This document shows, piece after piece, positions 41,898 through 49,595 of a stretch of 64,000 nucleotides of DNA. Location of the stretch: the NCBI RefSeq assembly GCF_017592395.1, contig NZ_JAGFOU010000005.1:78545-142544 (forward strand), in the 5' to 3' direction. The position numbers and the translations under genes were made by a program. A model generated the notes under the pieces. It saw only the letters and a list, made by a program, of their open reading frames with translations, was not told the origin of the DNA and made no database searches. The number at the start of each line of letters is the position of its first letter. The first letter of the stretch is position 1. Origin of the DNA: Actinomyces bowdenii (lineage in GTDB: Bacteria; Actinomycetota; Actinomycetes; Actinomycetales; Actinomycetaceae).

Positions 41898-44260
41898 CAG
41901 TGACCCCCGTGGGAGCCGCCGGCGATGAGAGCGGGATCCCCGACCTGCTCGTACTCCTTGGCGACCTTCTTCATCAGCGGGGAGGCGATCATCGTCTCGG
42001 GGGCGTAGAAGTTGGACTCCTGGTAGGGGTCCTCCGAGGTCGTCGTGTCCCCGGCGGTGATCGTCCTGATGACGCGCAGGAGCGCGCAGGCCATGACGAG
42101 GGCCACCATGACCAGGAAGACCACCGACAGTGTGCCCTGGATCATCGTGTTGCGGATGATCGCCCGGGTCTCCTCGATCCTGGCCGGATCGGTGAGCGTG
42201 GGCAGCAGCCTCTTGGCGTCCCTCCACTGCTGGAAGTAGCCCACGCGCGGATCGGTGGAGAAGATCTTCTGCCAGGACGCGGTGAAGGTCACCACCGTGT
42301 CGAAGACCAGCGGTACCAGGGGGATCCACGCCCAGCGCAGGTAGCCCTTGCGCACCACCATGACAGTGACCACGAGCAGCGCCACCGCCGCGATGAGCTG
42401 GTTGGCGATGCCGAACAGCGGGTAGAGGGTCTGGATGCCGCCGCGCGGGTCGGTCACGCCCATGAGCAGCAGGGAGCCCCAGGCGGCCACCACCACCCCG
42501 GTGGTGCTCCAGGCCCCCGCCTTCCAGGAGGGGTCCTTGAACCTGGGGAAGACGTTGCCCAGGGCATCGGAGAGCTGGAAGCGCGCCACACGGGTGACGG
42601 CGTCGACCGCCGAGAGGATGAACAGGGCCTCGAACATGATGGCGAAGTGGTACCAGAAGCCCATCATGGCCCGGCCCCCGCCGATCTGGTGGAGGATGTG
42701 GGCCATGCCCACGCTCAGGGTGGGCGCGCCGCCGGTGCGCGAGACCACGGAGGGCTCGCCGACGTCCTTGGCGACCTGCTCCAGGGCCTGGGCGCCGGTG
42801 TAGGTCTTCTCATTGCCGTCGTCGTCCCAGGAGTCCCAGGTGGGCACGAGGCGCTGGCCGTGGGCGTCGGTGACCTCCAGGTTGCCGATCGCGGCAGCGG
42901 CCACCTCCTCCCGGTTGGGGGCCGAGGCGACGACCTCGGGCCCGGCCAGGGTGTTCATGGTGGCCGCGGAGGTGTTCATGGAGAAGTAGATGCCCGGGCT
43001 CAGGGAGACCGCCGCGGCCAGGGCCATGATCGCCACGAAGGACTCCATGAGCATTCCGGCGTAGCCGATCATGCGCACCTGGCTCTCCTTCTCCACCATC
43101 TTGGGGCTGGTGCCCGAGGAGACCATGGCGTGCATGCCCGACAGGGCGCCGCAGGCGATGGTGATGAACAGGAAGGGGAAGAGAGTGCCGGCGAAGACCG
43201 GGCCGGCGGTGTTGGAGGCGAACTCGGAGACCGCCGCCATCTCCACCACGGGGCGCACGATGATGATGCCGGCCGCCAGGATGAGGATCGTGCCCACCTT
43301 CATGAAGGTCGACAGGTAGTCGCGCGGGGTCAGCAGCACCCACACCGGCAGGACCGCGGCCAGGAAGCCGTAGACGATCATCGCCCACACCAGGGTGGTG
43401 GGGGACAGGTGCAGGTACTCGCCCAGGGAGGACTCCGCCACCCAGCGGCCCCCGATGATGACGGCGATGAGCAGGGCGCAGCCGGCCACCGAGACCTGGG
43501 TGATGCTCCCGGGCTGGACGTAGCGCAGCCACAGGCCCATGCCGACGGCGATCGGGATGGTCATGCCCACGGAGAACACGCCCCAGGGGGACTCCGCCAG
43601 GGCATTGACGCACACCATGGCCAGGACCGCCAGGACGATCATGAGCATGACGAAGACAACCACCGTGGCGATCGTCCCGCCGATGGCCCCGATCTCATCG
43701 GTGGCCATCTGGCCCAGGGACCGTCCTCCGCGGCGCATGGAGAAGAACAGGACGAGCATGTCCTGGACCGCGCCGGCCACCAGCACGCCCAGGATGATCC
43801 ACAGGGTGCCGGGCAGGTAGCCCATCTGGGCGGCCAGGACCGGGCCCACCAGCGGGCCGGCCCCGGCGATGGCCGCGAAGTGGTGGCCGTAGAGGACCAC
43901 GCGGTGGGTCGGGTCGAAGTCCCGGCCGTTGTTGATGCGCTCGGCGGGGGTGGCGTTGGTGTCGTCCGGGCGCATGATCCGGCGCTGGACGTAGAGGGCG
44001 TAGAACCGGTAGCCGATCGCGTAGGTGCACACCGAGGTGACGATGAACCAGATGGTGTTGACCTGCTCCCCGCGGGCGACCGCGAGCATCCACCACCCCA
44101 GGACCCCGAGCGCGGTGATGACCGCCCAGGCGGCGATCCTCCGGGGGGTCCACCGGTTGTCGGGCCGCACCCCCACGGGAACGCCGTCCTTGTTCCGGAT
44201 GATCCGCGCCTCCTCCTCGGAGGTGTAGGTGGGCAGGGTGGAAGGTGAGTGGGGCATCAT
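41897..44260 (-). CDS. cstA: CstA-family carbon starvation/pyruvate transporter
   Basis: Large polytopic membrane protein of 787 residues, in the CstA family that takes up pyruvate (and perhaps peptides) on starvation. About 16 hydrophobic segments. The conserved region 'THRVVLYGHHFAAIAGAGPLVGPVLAAQ' (residues about 117-144) and 'RGGRSLGQMATDEIG' are clear family markers. The N-terminal 45 residues are polar. GGAG lies just before the ATG at 44260. A possible operator (CCAGG-n6-CCTGG near 44315-44330) is upstream. Translationally coupled to YbdD. Confidence 0.93.
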   Translation of the reverse strand: MMPHSPSTLPTYTSEEEARIIRNKDGVPVGVRPDNRWTPRRIAAWAVITALGVLGWWMLAVARGEQVNTIWFIVTSVCTYAIGYRFYALYVQRRIMRPDDTNATPAERINNGRDFDPTHRVVLYGHHFAAIAGAGPLVGPVLAAQMGYLPGTLWIILGVLVAGAVQDMLVLFFSMRRGGRSLGQMATDEIGAIGGTIATVVVFVMLMIVLAVLAMVCVNALAESPWGVFSVGMTIPIAVGMGLWLRYVQPGSITQVSVAGCALLIAVIIGGRWVAESSLGEYLHLSPTTLVWAMIVYGFLAAVLPVWVLLTPRDYLSTFMKVGTILILAAGIIIVRPVVEMAAVSEFASNTAGPVFAGTLFPFLFITIACGALSGMHAMVSSGTSPKMVEKESQVRMIGYAGMLMESFVAIMALAAAVSLSPGIYFSMNTSAATMNTLAGPEVVASAPNREEVAAAAIGNLEVTDAHGQRLVPTWDSWDDDGNEKTYTGAQALEQVAKDVGEPSVVSRTGGAPTLSVGMAHILHQIGGGRAMMGFWYHFAIMFEALFILSAVDAVTRVARFQLSDALGNVFPRFKDPSWKAGAWSTTGVVVAAWGSLLLMGVTDPRGGIQTLYPLFGIANQLIAAVALLVVTVMVVRKGYLRWAWIPLVPLVFDTVVTFTASWQKIFSTDPRVGYFQQWRDAKRLLPTLTDPARIEETRAIIRNTMIQGTLSVVFLVMVALVMACALLRVIRTITAGDTTTSEDPYQESNFYAPETMIASPLMKKVAKEYEQVGDPALIAGGSHGGH

Positions 44261-44330
44261 TGCTCCGATCCCATGTCGAGAAGCGGCGGGCCCGGGTGCG
44301 GCCCGATGACCTTTCCAGGTTAAATCCTGG

Positions 44331-44864
44331 TCAGACCCGGGGGAAGCACTGCGGGCCGGTGATGCGCGCGTGTTGCCGCTGCCGTTTCAGCCGCGTCCCG
44401 GAGCCCTGCCGGGCCAGGAGGACGGCGGCCAGGATCGCGCCCGTGCAGGCCCCGGCCGAGTTCTCCAGGACATTGGCCACAAGGGGGCGGCGGTCGAGGC
44501 CGGGCAGGAGCCACTGGGCCAGTTCCGCCGAGGCGCCCAGGGCGCAGCCCGCCAGCGCCCACGCCCACCAGGGGATGCGGGGCCATCCCAGGCAGGCGCA
44601 GAGGGTCAATGGCAGGAGCATCACCAGGTTGAGGACGAGGTCCTTGTCCTCCGGCCCCAGGAACCAGGGCCCGATCGCATCCTTGGCGCTGCTCACATGC
44701 TGGCCCGAGGGCCACAGGACGGCCAGGGCCACGGCGCCCAGGGCGACCAGCGCGGCGAGGCGCGCGACCCACTGGTGCCGGGGTGCCGCCGCAGCGGGAT
44801 CGCAGCCCCGGCGGTGGCGGGGGGCGCGGGCGGTGCGGGGGTCATGCCCCGGGCCCATCACCAC
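44331..44864 (-). CDS. VanZ-like membrane protein
   Basis: A 177-residue membrane protein with four to five hydrophobic segments. The VanZ-type region is 'LVLNLVMLLPLTLCACLGW', then 'SAELAQWLLPGLDRRPLVANVLENSAGACTGAILA', where the D/N-x(2)-x-N-x(2)-G pattern is typical. VanZ of Tn1546 gives low teicoplanin resistance, but most chromosomal relatives have no known role. The start is uncertain: ATG at 44864 or 44858 both lack a clear ribosome site. Lies between the cstA operon and the phosphoribosyltransferase gene, same strand. Confidence 0.75.
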   Translation of the reverse strand: MVMGPGHDPRTARAPRHRRGCDPAAAAPRHQWVARLAALVALGAVALAVLWPSGQHVSSAKDAIGPWFLGPEDKDLVLNLVMLLPLTLCACLGWPRIPWWAWALAGCALGASAELAQWLLPGLDRRPLVANVLENSAGACTGAILAAVLLARQGSGTRLKRQRQHARITGPQCFPRV

Positions 44865-44889
44865 GGGTGCTGCGGGCCCGCGGGCATGG

Positions 44890-45498
44890 TCACCGATCGG
44901 CCCCGGCGGGCGGCTCCAGCCCGAAGTCCCCCAGGGACTGCGGGGTGATGACCGGCAGGACCGACCAGGGGAAGTTGATCCACTGGTCGGTGACCTTCCA
45001 GCAGTAGTCGGGCATGAAGACCGACCTGGGCTTGCGGTAGATGACGGCGCTGCGGGCCTCGACCTGGACCGGCGGGCCGCCCAGGCTCAGGCCCTCGTGG
45101 GCGAGCAGCTCCATGACCAGCTTGAGGGTCTTGCCCGAGTCGGCGACGTCGTCGACCACCAGGACCCGGCGGCCGCCGAGCGACGAGCCGTCCATGAAGG
45201 GGGGCAGCAGTTGGGGCTCGGGCAGCGTCTGGCCCACCCCGGTGTAGAACTCCACGTTCATGGTGCCCATGGCCTTGATGCCCAGGGCGTAGCCGATGGC
45301 GCCGGCGGGGATGAGGCCCCCGCGGGCGATGGCGATGATGAGATCGGGCATCCAGCCCGAGGCGACGATCTGGGCGGCGAGCTCGCGCTCGGCCGTGCCG
45401 AAGAGCTCCCAGGTGAGGTTCTCGCGGTCCGGTTCCGCGGCGCCGGACGCGCCGTCGAAGGCCGGGGTGGGGGCGGTGGGGTCCTCAGCTGCGGTCAC
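44890..45498 (-). CDS. Phosphoribosyltransferase (type I, purine-type)
   Basis: A 202-residue protein with the PRPP-binding loop 'VLVVDDVADSGKTL' (about 110-123) and 'LIIAIARGGLIPAGAIGYALG'. The C-terminal part ('WINFPWSVLPVIT') is seen in xanthine/guanine phosphoribosyltransferase-like proteins of actinobacteria. It probably salvages a purine base, but specificity cannot be read from sequence. The GTG at 45498 follows TACGAT-N6 with no ribosome site, so a leaderless transcript is likely. Divergent from the thiamine-binding gene. Confidence 0.85.
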   Translation of the reverse strand: MTAAEDPTAPTPAFDGASGAAEPDRENLTWELFGTAERELAAQIVASGWMPDLIIAIARGGLIPAGAIGYALGIKAMGTMNVEFYTGVGQTLPEPQLLPPFMDGSSLGGRRVLVVDDVADSGKTLKLVMELLAHEGLSLGGPPVQVEARSAVIYRKPRSVFMPDYCWKVTDQWINFPWSVLPVITPQSLGDFGLEPPAGADR

Positions 45499-45504
45499 GC
45501 CGCC

Positions 45505-45510
45505 ATCGTA
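45505..45510 (-). promoter_or_regulatory. Leaderless-type -10 box of the phosphoribosyltransferase gene
   Basis: TACGAT on the minus strand, 6 bases before the GTG at 45498. Confidence 0.5.
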
Positions 45511-45526
45511 ACGGGGCGCGGCGCCC

Positions 45527-45615
45527 CCGCTGCACATCTTCGATCGGAGCGTTGACCGGATCATGCGGGAAAGTCGGCCTCGGCAGGGGCCATGGGCGTT
45601 GAAGATGTGCAGCGG
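45527..45615. repeat. Inverted-repeat element, copy 1
   Basis: An 89-bp unit bounded by perfect 15-bp inverted ends (CCGCTGCACATCTTC and its complement). It shares an internal block with copy 2 that includes GGATCATGCGGGAAA. Located in the divergent spacer between the phosphoribosyltransferase and thiamine-binding genes. Confidence 0.8.
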
Positions 45616-45624
45616 AGGGTCTGT

Positions 45625-45705
45625 TGCACATCTTCAGGCCGGGCAACGACGGGATCATGCGGGAAAGTCGGCCTCGGCAGGGGGCATGGGCGCTGAAGAT
45701 GTGCA
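45625..45705. repeat. Inverted-repeat element, copy 2
   Basis: An 81-bp unit with perfect 13-bp inverted ends (TGCACATCTTCAG). Its right two thirds, from GGATCATGCGGG to the end, match copy 1 with only a few changes, so the two are direct tandem copies about 95 bp apart. Confidence 0.8.
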
Positions 45706-45710
45706 GCGGC

Positions 45711-45716
45711 TAGCAT
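45711..45716 (+). promoter_or_regulatory. Leaderless-type -10 box of the thiamine-binding gene
   Basis: TAGCAT, 6 bases before the ATG at 45723 and 6 bases after the end of repeat copy 2. Confidence 0.5.
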
Positions 45717-45722
45717 CGCGGC

Positions 45723-46028
45723 ATGCTGGTCGCCTTCTCCGTGTCCCCCACGACCTCCGATGCGCCTGATGGCTCGGTGAGCCGGGCCGTGGCCCGCGCC
45801 GTGCGCGTGGTGCGCGACTCGGGCCTGCCTCACGAGACGACGTCGATGTTCACCACCATCGAGGGCGGGTGGGACGAGTGCATGGCGGTGGTCAAGGCCG
45901 CCTGCGAGGCGGTGGCCGAGGTCAGCCCGCGCGTGGCCCTGGTGCTCAAGGCCGACATCCGCCCCGGGTGGGAGGGCCAGCTCGGCGCCAAGGTCGAGCG
46001 CCTCGAGCGGCACCTGCGCGAGGAGTGA
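45723..46028 (+). CDS. MTH1187/YkoF-type thiamine-binding protein
   Basis: A 101-residue ferredoxin-like protein ('LVAFSVSPTT', 'SVSRAVARAVRVVRDSGLPHETTSMFTTIEGGWDECMAVVKAAC', 'VALVLKADIRPG'). The family (formerly DUF77) binds thiamine or related compounds and probably buffers or delivers them. No TPP riboswitch is visible upstream, and there is almost no room for one because the start seems leaderless (TAGCAT-N6-ATG). The yeiH gene follows after 47 bases. Confidence 0.88.
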   Translation: MLVAFSVSPTTSDAPDGSVSRAVARAVRVVRDSGLPHETTSMFTTIEGGWDECMAVVKAACEAVAEVSPRVALVLKADIRPGWEGQLGAKVERLERHLREE

Positions 46029-46075
46029 GCCGCCCCGAGGGCCTGCACTTGCCGACCGCAGGCCCGGCCCCCACC

Positions 46076-47164
46076 ATGGTCGGCGTGAGGAACCGTGCCA
46101 CCGCCCTGCTGCCGGGCCTGGTCCTGTGCGCCGCCGTCGCCCTGGTCTCGACCTTGATCAGCAGGCAGGTGCCGCTGCTGTCCGCCATGCTCCTGGCCAT
46201 CGTGGCGGGCATGGCCCTGCGCAACACGGGCCTCATCCCCGCCTCCGCCGAGGCGGGGATCGCCCTGAGCGGCAGGACGCTCCTGCGCCTGGGCGTGGTG
46301 CTGCTGGGCCTGCGGCTGTCGATCGGCGCCGTCCTGGCCCTGGGCTGGGGGGCCGTGGCGGTCATCGCCCTGACCGTCGCCACGGTCTTCCTGGGGACCC
46401 TGGGCCTGGGGCGCCTCATGGGGGTTGCCCGGGCCACCTGCCTGCTGACCGCCACCGGCACCGCCATCTGCGGGGCCGCCGCAGTGGCCGGGATGAGCGC
46501 CGTCGTGCACCCCGGCCCGGGTGCCCGGTGGGACGAGGTCGAGCAGGCCGCGACGACGGCGGTGGCCACCGTGACCCTCTTCGGCACGCTGGCAGTCCTC
46601 CTGACGCCCCTGGCGGTCGGCGCCCTGGGGCTGCCGGCGGTGCCCGCCGGGGTGTGGGTGGGCGCCTCGGTCCACGAGGTGGGGCAGGTCACGGCCGCCG
46701 CCGGGGCCATCAGCGGGGAGGTGCTCGACGCCGCAGTGGTGGCCAAGCTCGGCCGGGTGGTCCTCCTGGCGCCCCTGGTGGCGCTGGTGGGCCTGGTCGA
46801 GGGGCGTCGGGCACGGCGCGAGGAGCAGCGGCGGGTGGAGCGCAGCGAGGTGGGTGCCGTCCTGGCTGGTGCCCCCGTCCAGCACCCCTCCCGTGCCACC
46901 CCGGTAGTGCCCCTGTTCATGCTGGGATTCCTGGCGGCGGTGATGCTGCGATCCGCGGCTGGTGGGGTGATCCCGCCCTGGCTGCTCGCCGGTGCCGATG
47001 CGGTCAGCGGCCTGCTGCTGACCATGGCGATGTGCGCCATGGGGGCGGGGGTCGACCTGCGCCGGCTGGCGCGCACCGGCCTGCCCGCCCTGGGCCTGGG
47101 GGCCGGCGCCGCCGCCATCGCCGCAGTGGTCTCACTGGTGGGCGTGCTGGTGATGGTCGGGTGA
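46076..47164 (+). CDS. YeiH-family putative sulfate exporter
   Basis: A 362-residue polytopic membrane protein of the YeiH/PSE family (Cons_hypoth698). About ten hydrophobic segments, with family markers 'SAMLLAIVAGMALRNTG', 'GRTLLRLGVVLLGLRLS', 'TATGTAICGAAAVAG' and 'VWVGASVHEVGQVTAAAG'. Transport of sulfate or sulfonate is proposed for relatives but not proven. The ATG at 46076 lacks a good ribosome site; a GTG at 46085 is an alternative. Possibly co-transcribed with the thiamine-binding gene. Confidence 0.85.
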   Translation: MVGVRNRATALLPGLVLCAAVALVSTLISRQVPLLSAMLLAIVAGMALRNTGLIPASAEAGIALSGRTLLRLGVVLLGLRLSIGAVLALGWGAVAVIALTVATVFLGTLGLGRLMGVARATCLLTATGTAICGAAAVAGMSAVVHPGPGARWDEVEQAATTAVATVTLFGTLAVLLTPLAVGALGLPAVPAGVWVGASVHEVGQVTAAAGAISGEVLDAAVVAKLGRVVLLAPLVALVGLVEGRRARREEQRRVERSEVGAVLAGAPVQHPSRATPVVPLFMLGFLAAVMLRSAAGGVIPPWLLAGADAVSGLLLTMAMCAMGAGVDLRRLARTGLPALGLGAGAAAIAAVVSLVGVLVMVG

Positions 47165-47473
47165 GCGGGCCGGGGCGCGCGCTGGGAGGCAGGACGGCTG
47201 CGGGCAGCCGATCTACTATCCGCATCACAAGGCGGATCGACAAGGAAAGGTGCGCGGTGACAGCGGTGACAGTACTGACACAGGCCCACGTGGGCGTGGC
47301 GGCATCCCCTTGCTAACGGCCCCTGCTAACGGCGCCCGGCACAGGCCCACGTGGGCGTGGCGGCATCGGTGGCCGGCAGCTGCCCGCGCCTGCGGTACGT
47401 GGAGAGCAGCTGAGCAGGCCCACCCCTGCCCGCCTGCCCCGGCCTTCGGCAAGGCTGGGGCGGCGCTCCGGCC
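47165..47473. other. Intergenic region with a 27-bp direct repeat
   Basis: No accepted gene is seen in these 309 bases. A 27-bp sequence beginning ACAGGCCCACGTGG is repeated exactly at 47280-47306 and 47341-47367, with GCTAACGGC also doubled between. A short frame from a GTG at 47257 (19 codons) covers the first copy, and 'AAGGAAAGG' lies upstream at 47242-47250, so a leader peptide is conceivable. Confidence 0.5.
47280..47367. repeat. Pair of 27-bp direct repeats with palindromic core
   Basis: Identical units at 47280-47306 and 47341-47367, 61 bp apart. Each contains the dyad GCCCACGTGGGC. They could be operator sites or a slippage duplication. Confidence 0.7.
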
Positions 47474-48280
47474 TCAGGCCAGGAGGGCCAGGACGGCGGC
47501 GGCGCTGCGGGCGGCGGCCTCCTCGGCGGCGATGTGGAAGTCCTGTCCGGCCTGGGGGCCGCACAGGTCCGAGATTCCGCGCACTGCCAGGAAGGGGATC
47601 TCTGCGCCAGCGGCCACCTGCGCCAGGGCGGTGGACTCCATATCGGTGCTCAGCGCCCTGGGGAAGACCTCACGGGTGTCCGCCACATTCGCCGCCGTGA
47701 CGAAGGAGTTCCCCGCCAGCATCAGCCCAGTGCGCAGGCGCGAGCCCGCCGAGGACGGCGTCGCCGACCTGACCGCCTGCGCTCCCACCGCGGACAGGCG
47801 CTCCAGCAGCGAGGCATCGCCCGGGAACGTCTCAGGCTGCCCCGGCGTCTGGCCCCGCGCGTAGCCGAAGGCGGTGGCATCGGCGTCGGTGAATGCCAGT
47901 GCCTGTGAGGCGCACACGTCGCCGACCTCCACGTCGTAGCCGAGCCCCCCGGCGGTGCCCGCCGAGATGATCACGCCCGGGTGCACCCGGGTCAGCACCG
48001 TGGCCAGGGCGGAGGCGGCCGCCACCAGGCCGATCCCAGTGTGCAGCAGAACCAGCTCGCCCGGCTCCGGGGAGTCCGGCGACGGCGCCGGCGACGCTGG
48101 CAGGGCCAGGCGCCAGGCGCGCGCCCCCGTGCAGGTCGGCAGTGCCGGGCCCTCCTCGATGAGGGGCAGGGCCTCCAGGAAGGGCTGGGCCTCGACCTCC
48201 ATGGCCACGGCGACGACGGCGGACACAGGGTGGCGGGCTCCTGCAGTCGAGGGGATCGAAGGGCTGTCCTCAATGCTCAT
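47474..48280 (-). CDS. mtnN: 5'-methylthioadenosine/S-adenosylhomocysteine nucleosidase
   Basis: Hydrolyses S-adenosylhomocysteine (and methylthioadenosine) to release adenine, giving S-ribosylhomocysteine for LuxS encoded nearby. The 268 residues are longer than E. coli Pfs (232), with an insert of Pro/Ser-rich sequence around 50-70. Family motifs are 'VAVAMEVEAQPFLEAL', 'HTGIGLVAAASALATVL', 'ISAGTAGGL', 'STDMESTALAQVA' (base/ribose-binding Met-Glu) and 'VRGISDLCG' (catalytic Asp). The ATG at 48280 follows TAGGCT-GGGGCC, a leaderless layout. Confidence 0.92.
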   Translation of the reverse strand: MSIEDSPSIPSTAGARHPVSAVVAVAMEVEAQPFLEALPLIEEGPALPTCTGARAWRLALPASPAPSPDSPEPGELVLLHTGIGLVAAASALATVLTRVHPGVIISAGTAGGLGYDVEVGDVCASQALAFTDADATAFGYARGQTPGQPETFPGDASLLERLSAVGAQAVRSATPSSAGSRLRTGLMLAGNSFVTAANVADTREVFPRALSTDMESTALAQVAAGAEIPFLAVRGISDLCGPQAGQDFHIAAEEAAARSAAAVLALLA

Positions 48281-48286
48281 GGCCCC

Positions 48287-48292
48287 AGCCTA
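48287..48292 (-). promoter_or_regulatory. Leaderless-type -10 box of mtnN
   Basis: TAGGCT on the minus strand, then GGGGCC and the ATG at 48280. Confidence 0.5.
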
Positions 48293-48550
48293 GATGTGCT
48301 TCCCCGTGAGGTTGTGCGCGGGGCCGATGGGGCCCGGCCCGCGACAGCCGCGGACTCCGGAGCCGATCACCCGGGCGGTGATCGCAGAGACCCGGAAGCT
48401 GAGAGGACGGAGCACCGCCTCCTGCCGGAGCCGAGGACTGCTGTGCAGGAGGGCGAGGACGGTGCGCGCTCCATCGTGGTGGGGCTGACTCGGCAGCGGT
48501 GTGCCCAGAGAGAAGTAAGGGAGAATCGCCGACGCCTTCAAGGAGGCACC

Positions 48551-48928
48551 ATGGGATCGACATCTGCTCACCGTCGTCAGCGCTCTTGCTGTGGTCCGAA
48601 GAGCCTTCCCGGGCTCCGGGCCGCCCTCGCAGGGCCCAGGGGCCGCCGCATGTGGAGGGCCATGCGTGGCCTGTGGCGCGTTCTCATGACCTGCGGCCTG
48701 TTCCTCCTCGCCGGGCTCACGGTGGTCTTGATGTGGTGCTACGGCTTGGCCTTCACCTACCTCGCGGAGTCCTCGGCCACGACGGGGAATGAGATTGAGA
48801 GCCGTATCTTCCGCTGGCTCGGGGGTCTCTGCTTCGGGTGGGGCATGACACATGCGCTGAAGCACCTCAAAGCGCGGTGGCGTGACGTGACAACCCTGTG
48901 CCCAGTGCTGCGTCGGTCATGGTCCTAG
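48551..48928 (+). CDS. Hypothetical membrane protein between mtnN and luxS
   Basis: A 125-residue protein I do not recognise. The first 40 residues are basic with a Cys-Cys pair. One long hydrophobic segment follows (about 43-71, 'VLMTCGLFLLAGLTVVLMWC' inside it), then a weaker one ('WLGGLCFGWGMTHALKHL', about 89-106). The end is basic. A near-perfect ribosome site AAGGAGG stands 5 bases before the ATG, the best in this region, which supports a real gene. It ends 9 bases from the convergent luxS stop. Confidence 0.6.
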   Translation: MGSTSAHRRQRSCCGPKSLPGLRAALAGPRGRRMWRAMRGLWRVLMTCGLFLLAGLTVVLMWCYGLAFTYLAESSATTGNEIESRIFRWLGGLCFGWGMTHALKHLKARWRDVTTLCPVLRRSWS

Positions 48929-48937
48929 CCCATGTCT

Positions 48938-49432
48938 TCAGCCGGCCTCGGCCGGGAAGACCTGCGACCAGTGCTCGCGCCGGGCCAGGAAGGCGCCCAC
49001 CGCCTCCTGGGCGGCCGCCAGGGAGTGGTTGGCGCCCCACCCGCACTGGACCTCGTTGGCCGCCGGGACCTCGGTGGCCGACATGATGTCCCCGAGGGTC
49101 GCCTCCAGCAGGGGCAGGAAGTCCTCGGGCTCCAGGCCCAGGGTCAGGGCGTAGAAGCCCGTCTGGCAGCCCATGGGGGAGAAGTCGATGAGCCGGTCGG
49201 TGTGATGGCGCATGAGCTCGGCGCTCAGGTGCTCGATGGAGTGCACCGCGGGCATCTCCAAGTGCTCCTGGTTGGGCTGGCAGAAGCGGATGTCGTACTT
49301 GACCAGCACGTCCCCGCCCGGCAGCTCCTTGCGGTCCGCGACCCGCACGTAGGGCGCCACCACCGCGGTGTGGTCCAGGTTGAAGGACTCGACATTCATC
49401 CGCGGTGCGCAGTGCCCGCTCTGCTCGCTCAT
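48938..49432 (-). CDS. luxS: S-ribosylhomocysteine lyase LuxS
   Basis: Splits S-ribosylhomocysteine into homocysteine and the precursor of autoinducer-2. The 164 residues carry the metal site His64, His68 ('HSIEHL') and Cys130 ('VQCGWGANH'), the base Glu67 and the nucleophile Cys89 in '[11 protein letters not shown]'. With mtnN less than 1 kb away, the window encodes the complete SAH-to-AI-2 route. The ATG at 49432 follows TAGGGT-GGGGCC, a leaderless layout. Confidence 0.96.
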   Translation of the reverse strand: MSEQSGHCAPRMNVESFNLDHTAVVAPYVRVADRKELPGGDVLVKYDIRFCQPNQEHLEMPAVHSIEHLSAELMRHHTDRLIDFSPMGCQTGFYALTLGLEPEDFLPLLEATLGDIMSATEVPAANEVQCGWGANHSLAAAQEAVGAFLARREHWSQVFPAEAG

Positions 49433-49438
49433 GGCCCC

Positions 49439-49444
49439 ACCCTA
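49439..49444 (-). promoter_or_regulatory. Leaderless-type -10 box of luxS
   Basis: TAGGGT on the minus strand, then GGGGCC and the ATG at 49432. Confidence 0.5.
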
Positions 49445-49473
49445 TGGCCTCATCCCGCCATCGATGTGCCCGC

Positions 49474-49565
49474 TGCACATCTTCAGGCGCCGGATCGGCC
49501 CGCAACCCCCGCTTTCCCGCATGATCACGTCAGTGGGTTGTTCCCAGAGGTCCTGAAGATGTGCA
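49474..49565. repeat. Inverted-repeat element, copy 3 (opposite orientation)
   Basis: A 92-bp unit with perfect 14-bp inverted ends (TGCACATCTTCAGG and its complement). Internally it holds TTTCCCGCATGATC, the reverse complement of the core in copies 1 and 2, so it is inserted the other way round. Lies between divergent luxS and the hydrolase gene. Confidence 0.78.
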
Positions 49566-49595
49566 ACGGGGCGGGGGCGGGGGAGGATGGGCGCC

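Noticed and set aside
41549..44248. 899-residue open frame antisense to cstA
   Set aside because: Antisense shadow; starts in the tRNA-Leu terminator and is rich in His, Gly and Asp without domains.
45527..45705. Two repeats as a CRISPR array
   Set aside because: Only two units with inverted ends and no equal repeats/unique spacers or cas genes.
45616..45722. TPP riboswitch before the thiamine-binding gene
   Set aside because: No THI-box elements are seen, and the spacer is filled by the inverted-repeat element.
47250..47864. 204-residue plus-strand frame overlapping mtnN
   Set aside because: Mostly antisense to mtnN. The ribosome-like AAGGAAAGG is noted, but the protein shows no domain; only the short leader-type frame is kept as a possibility.
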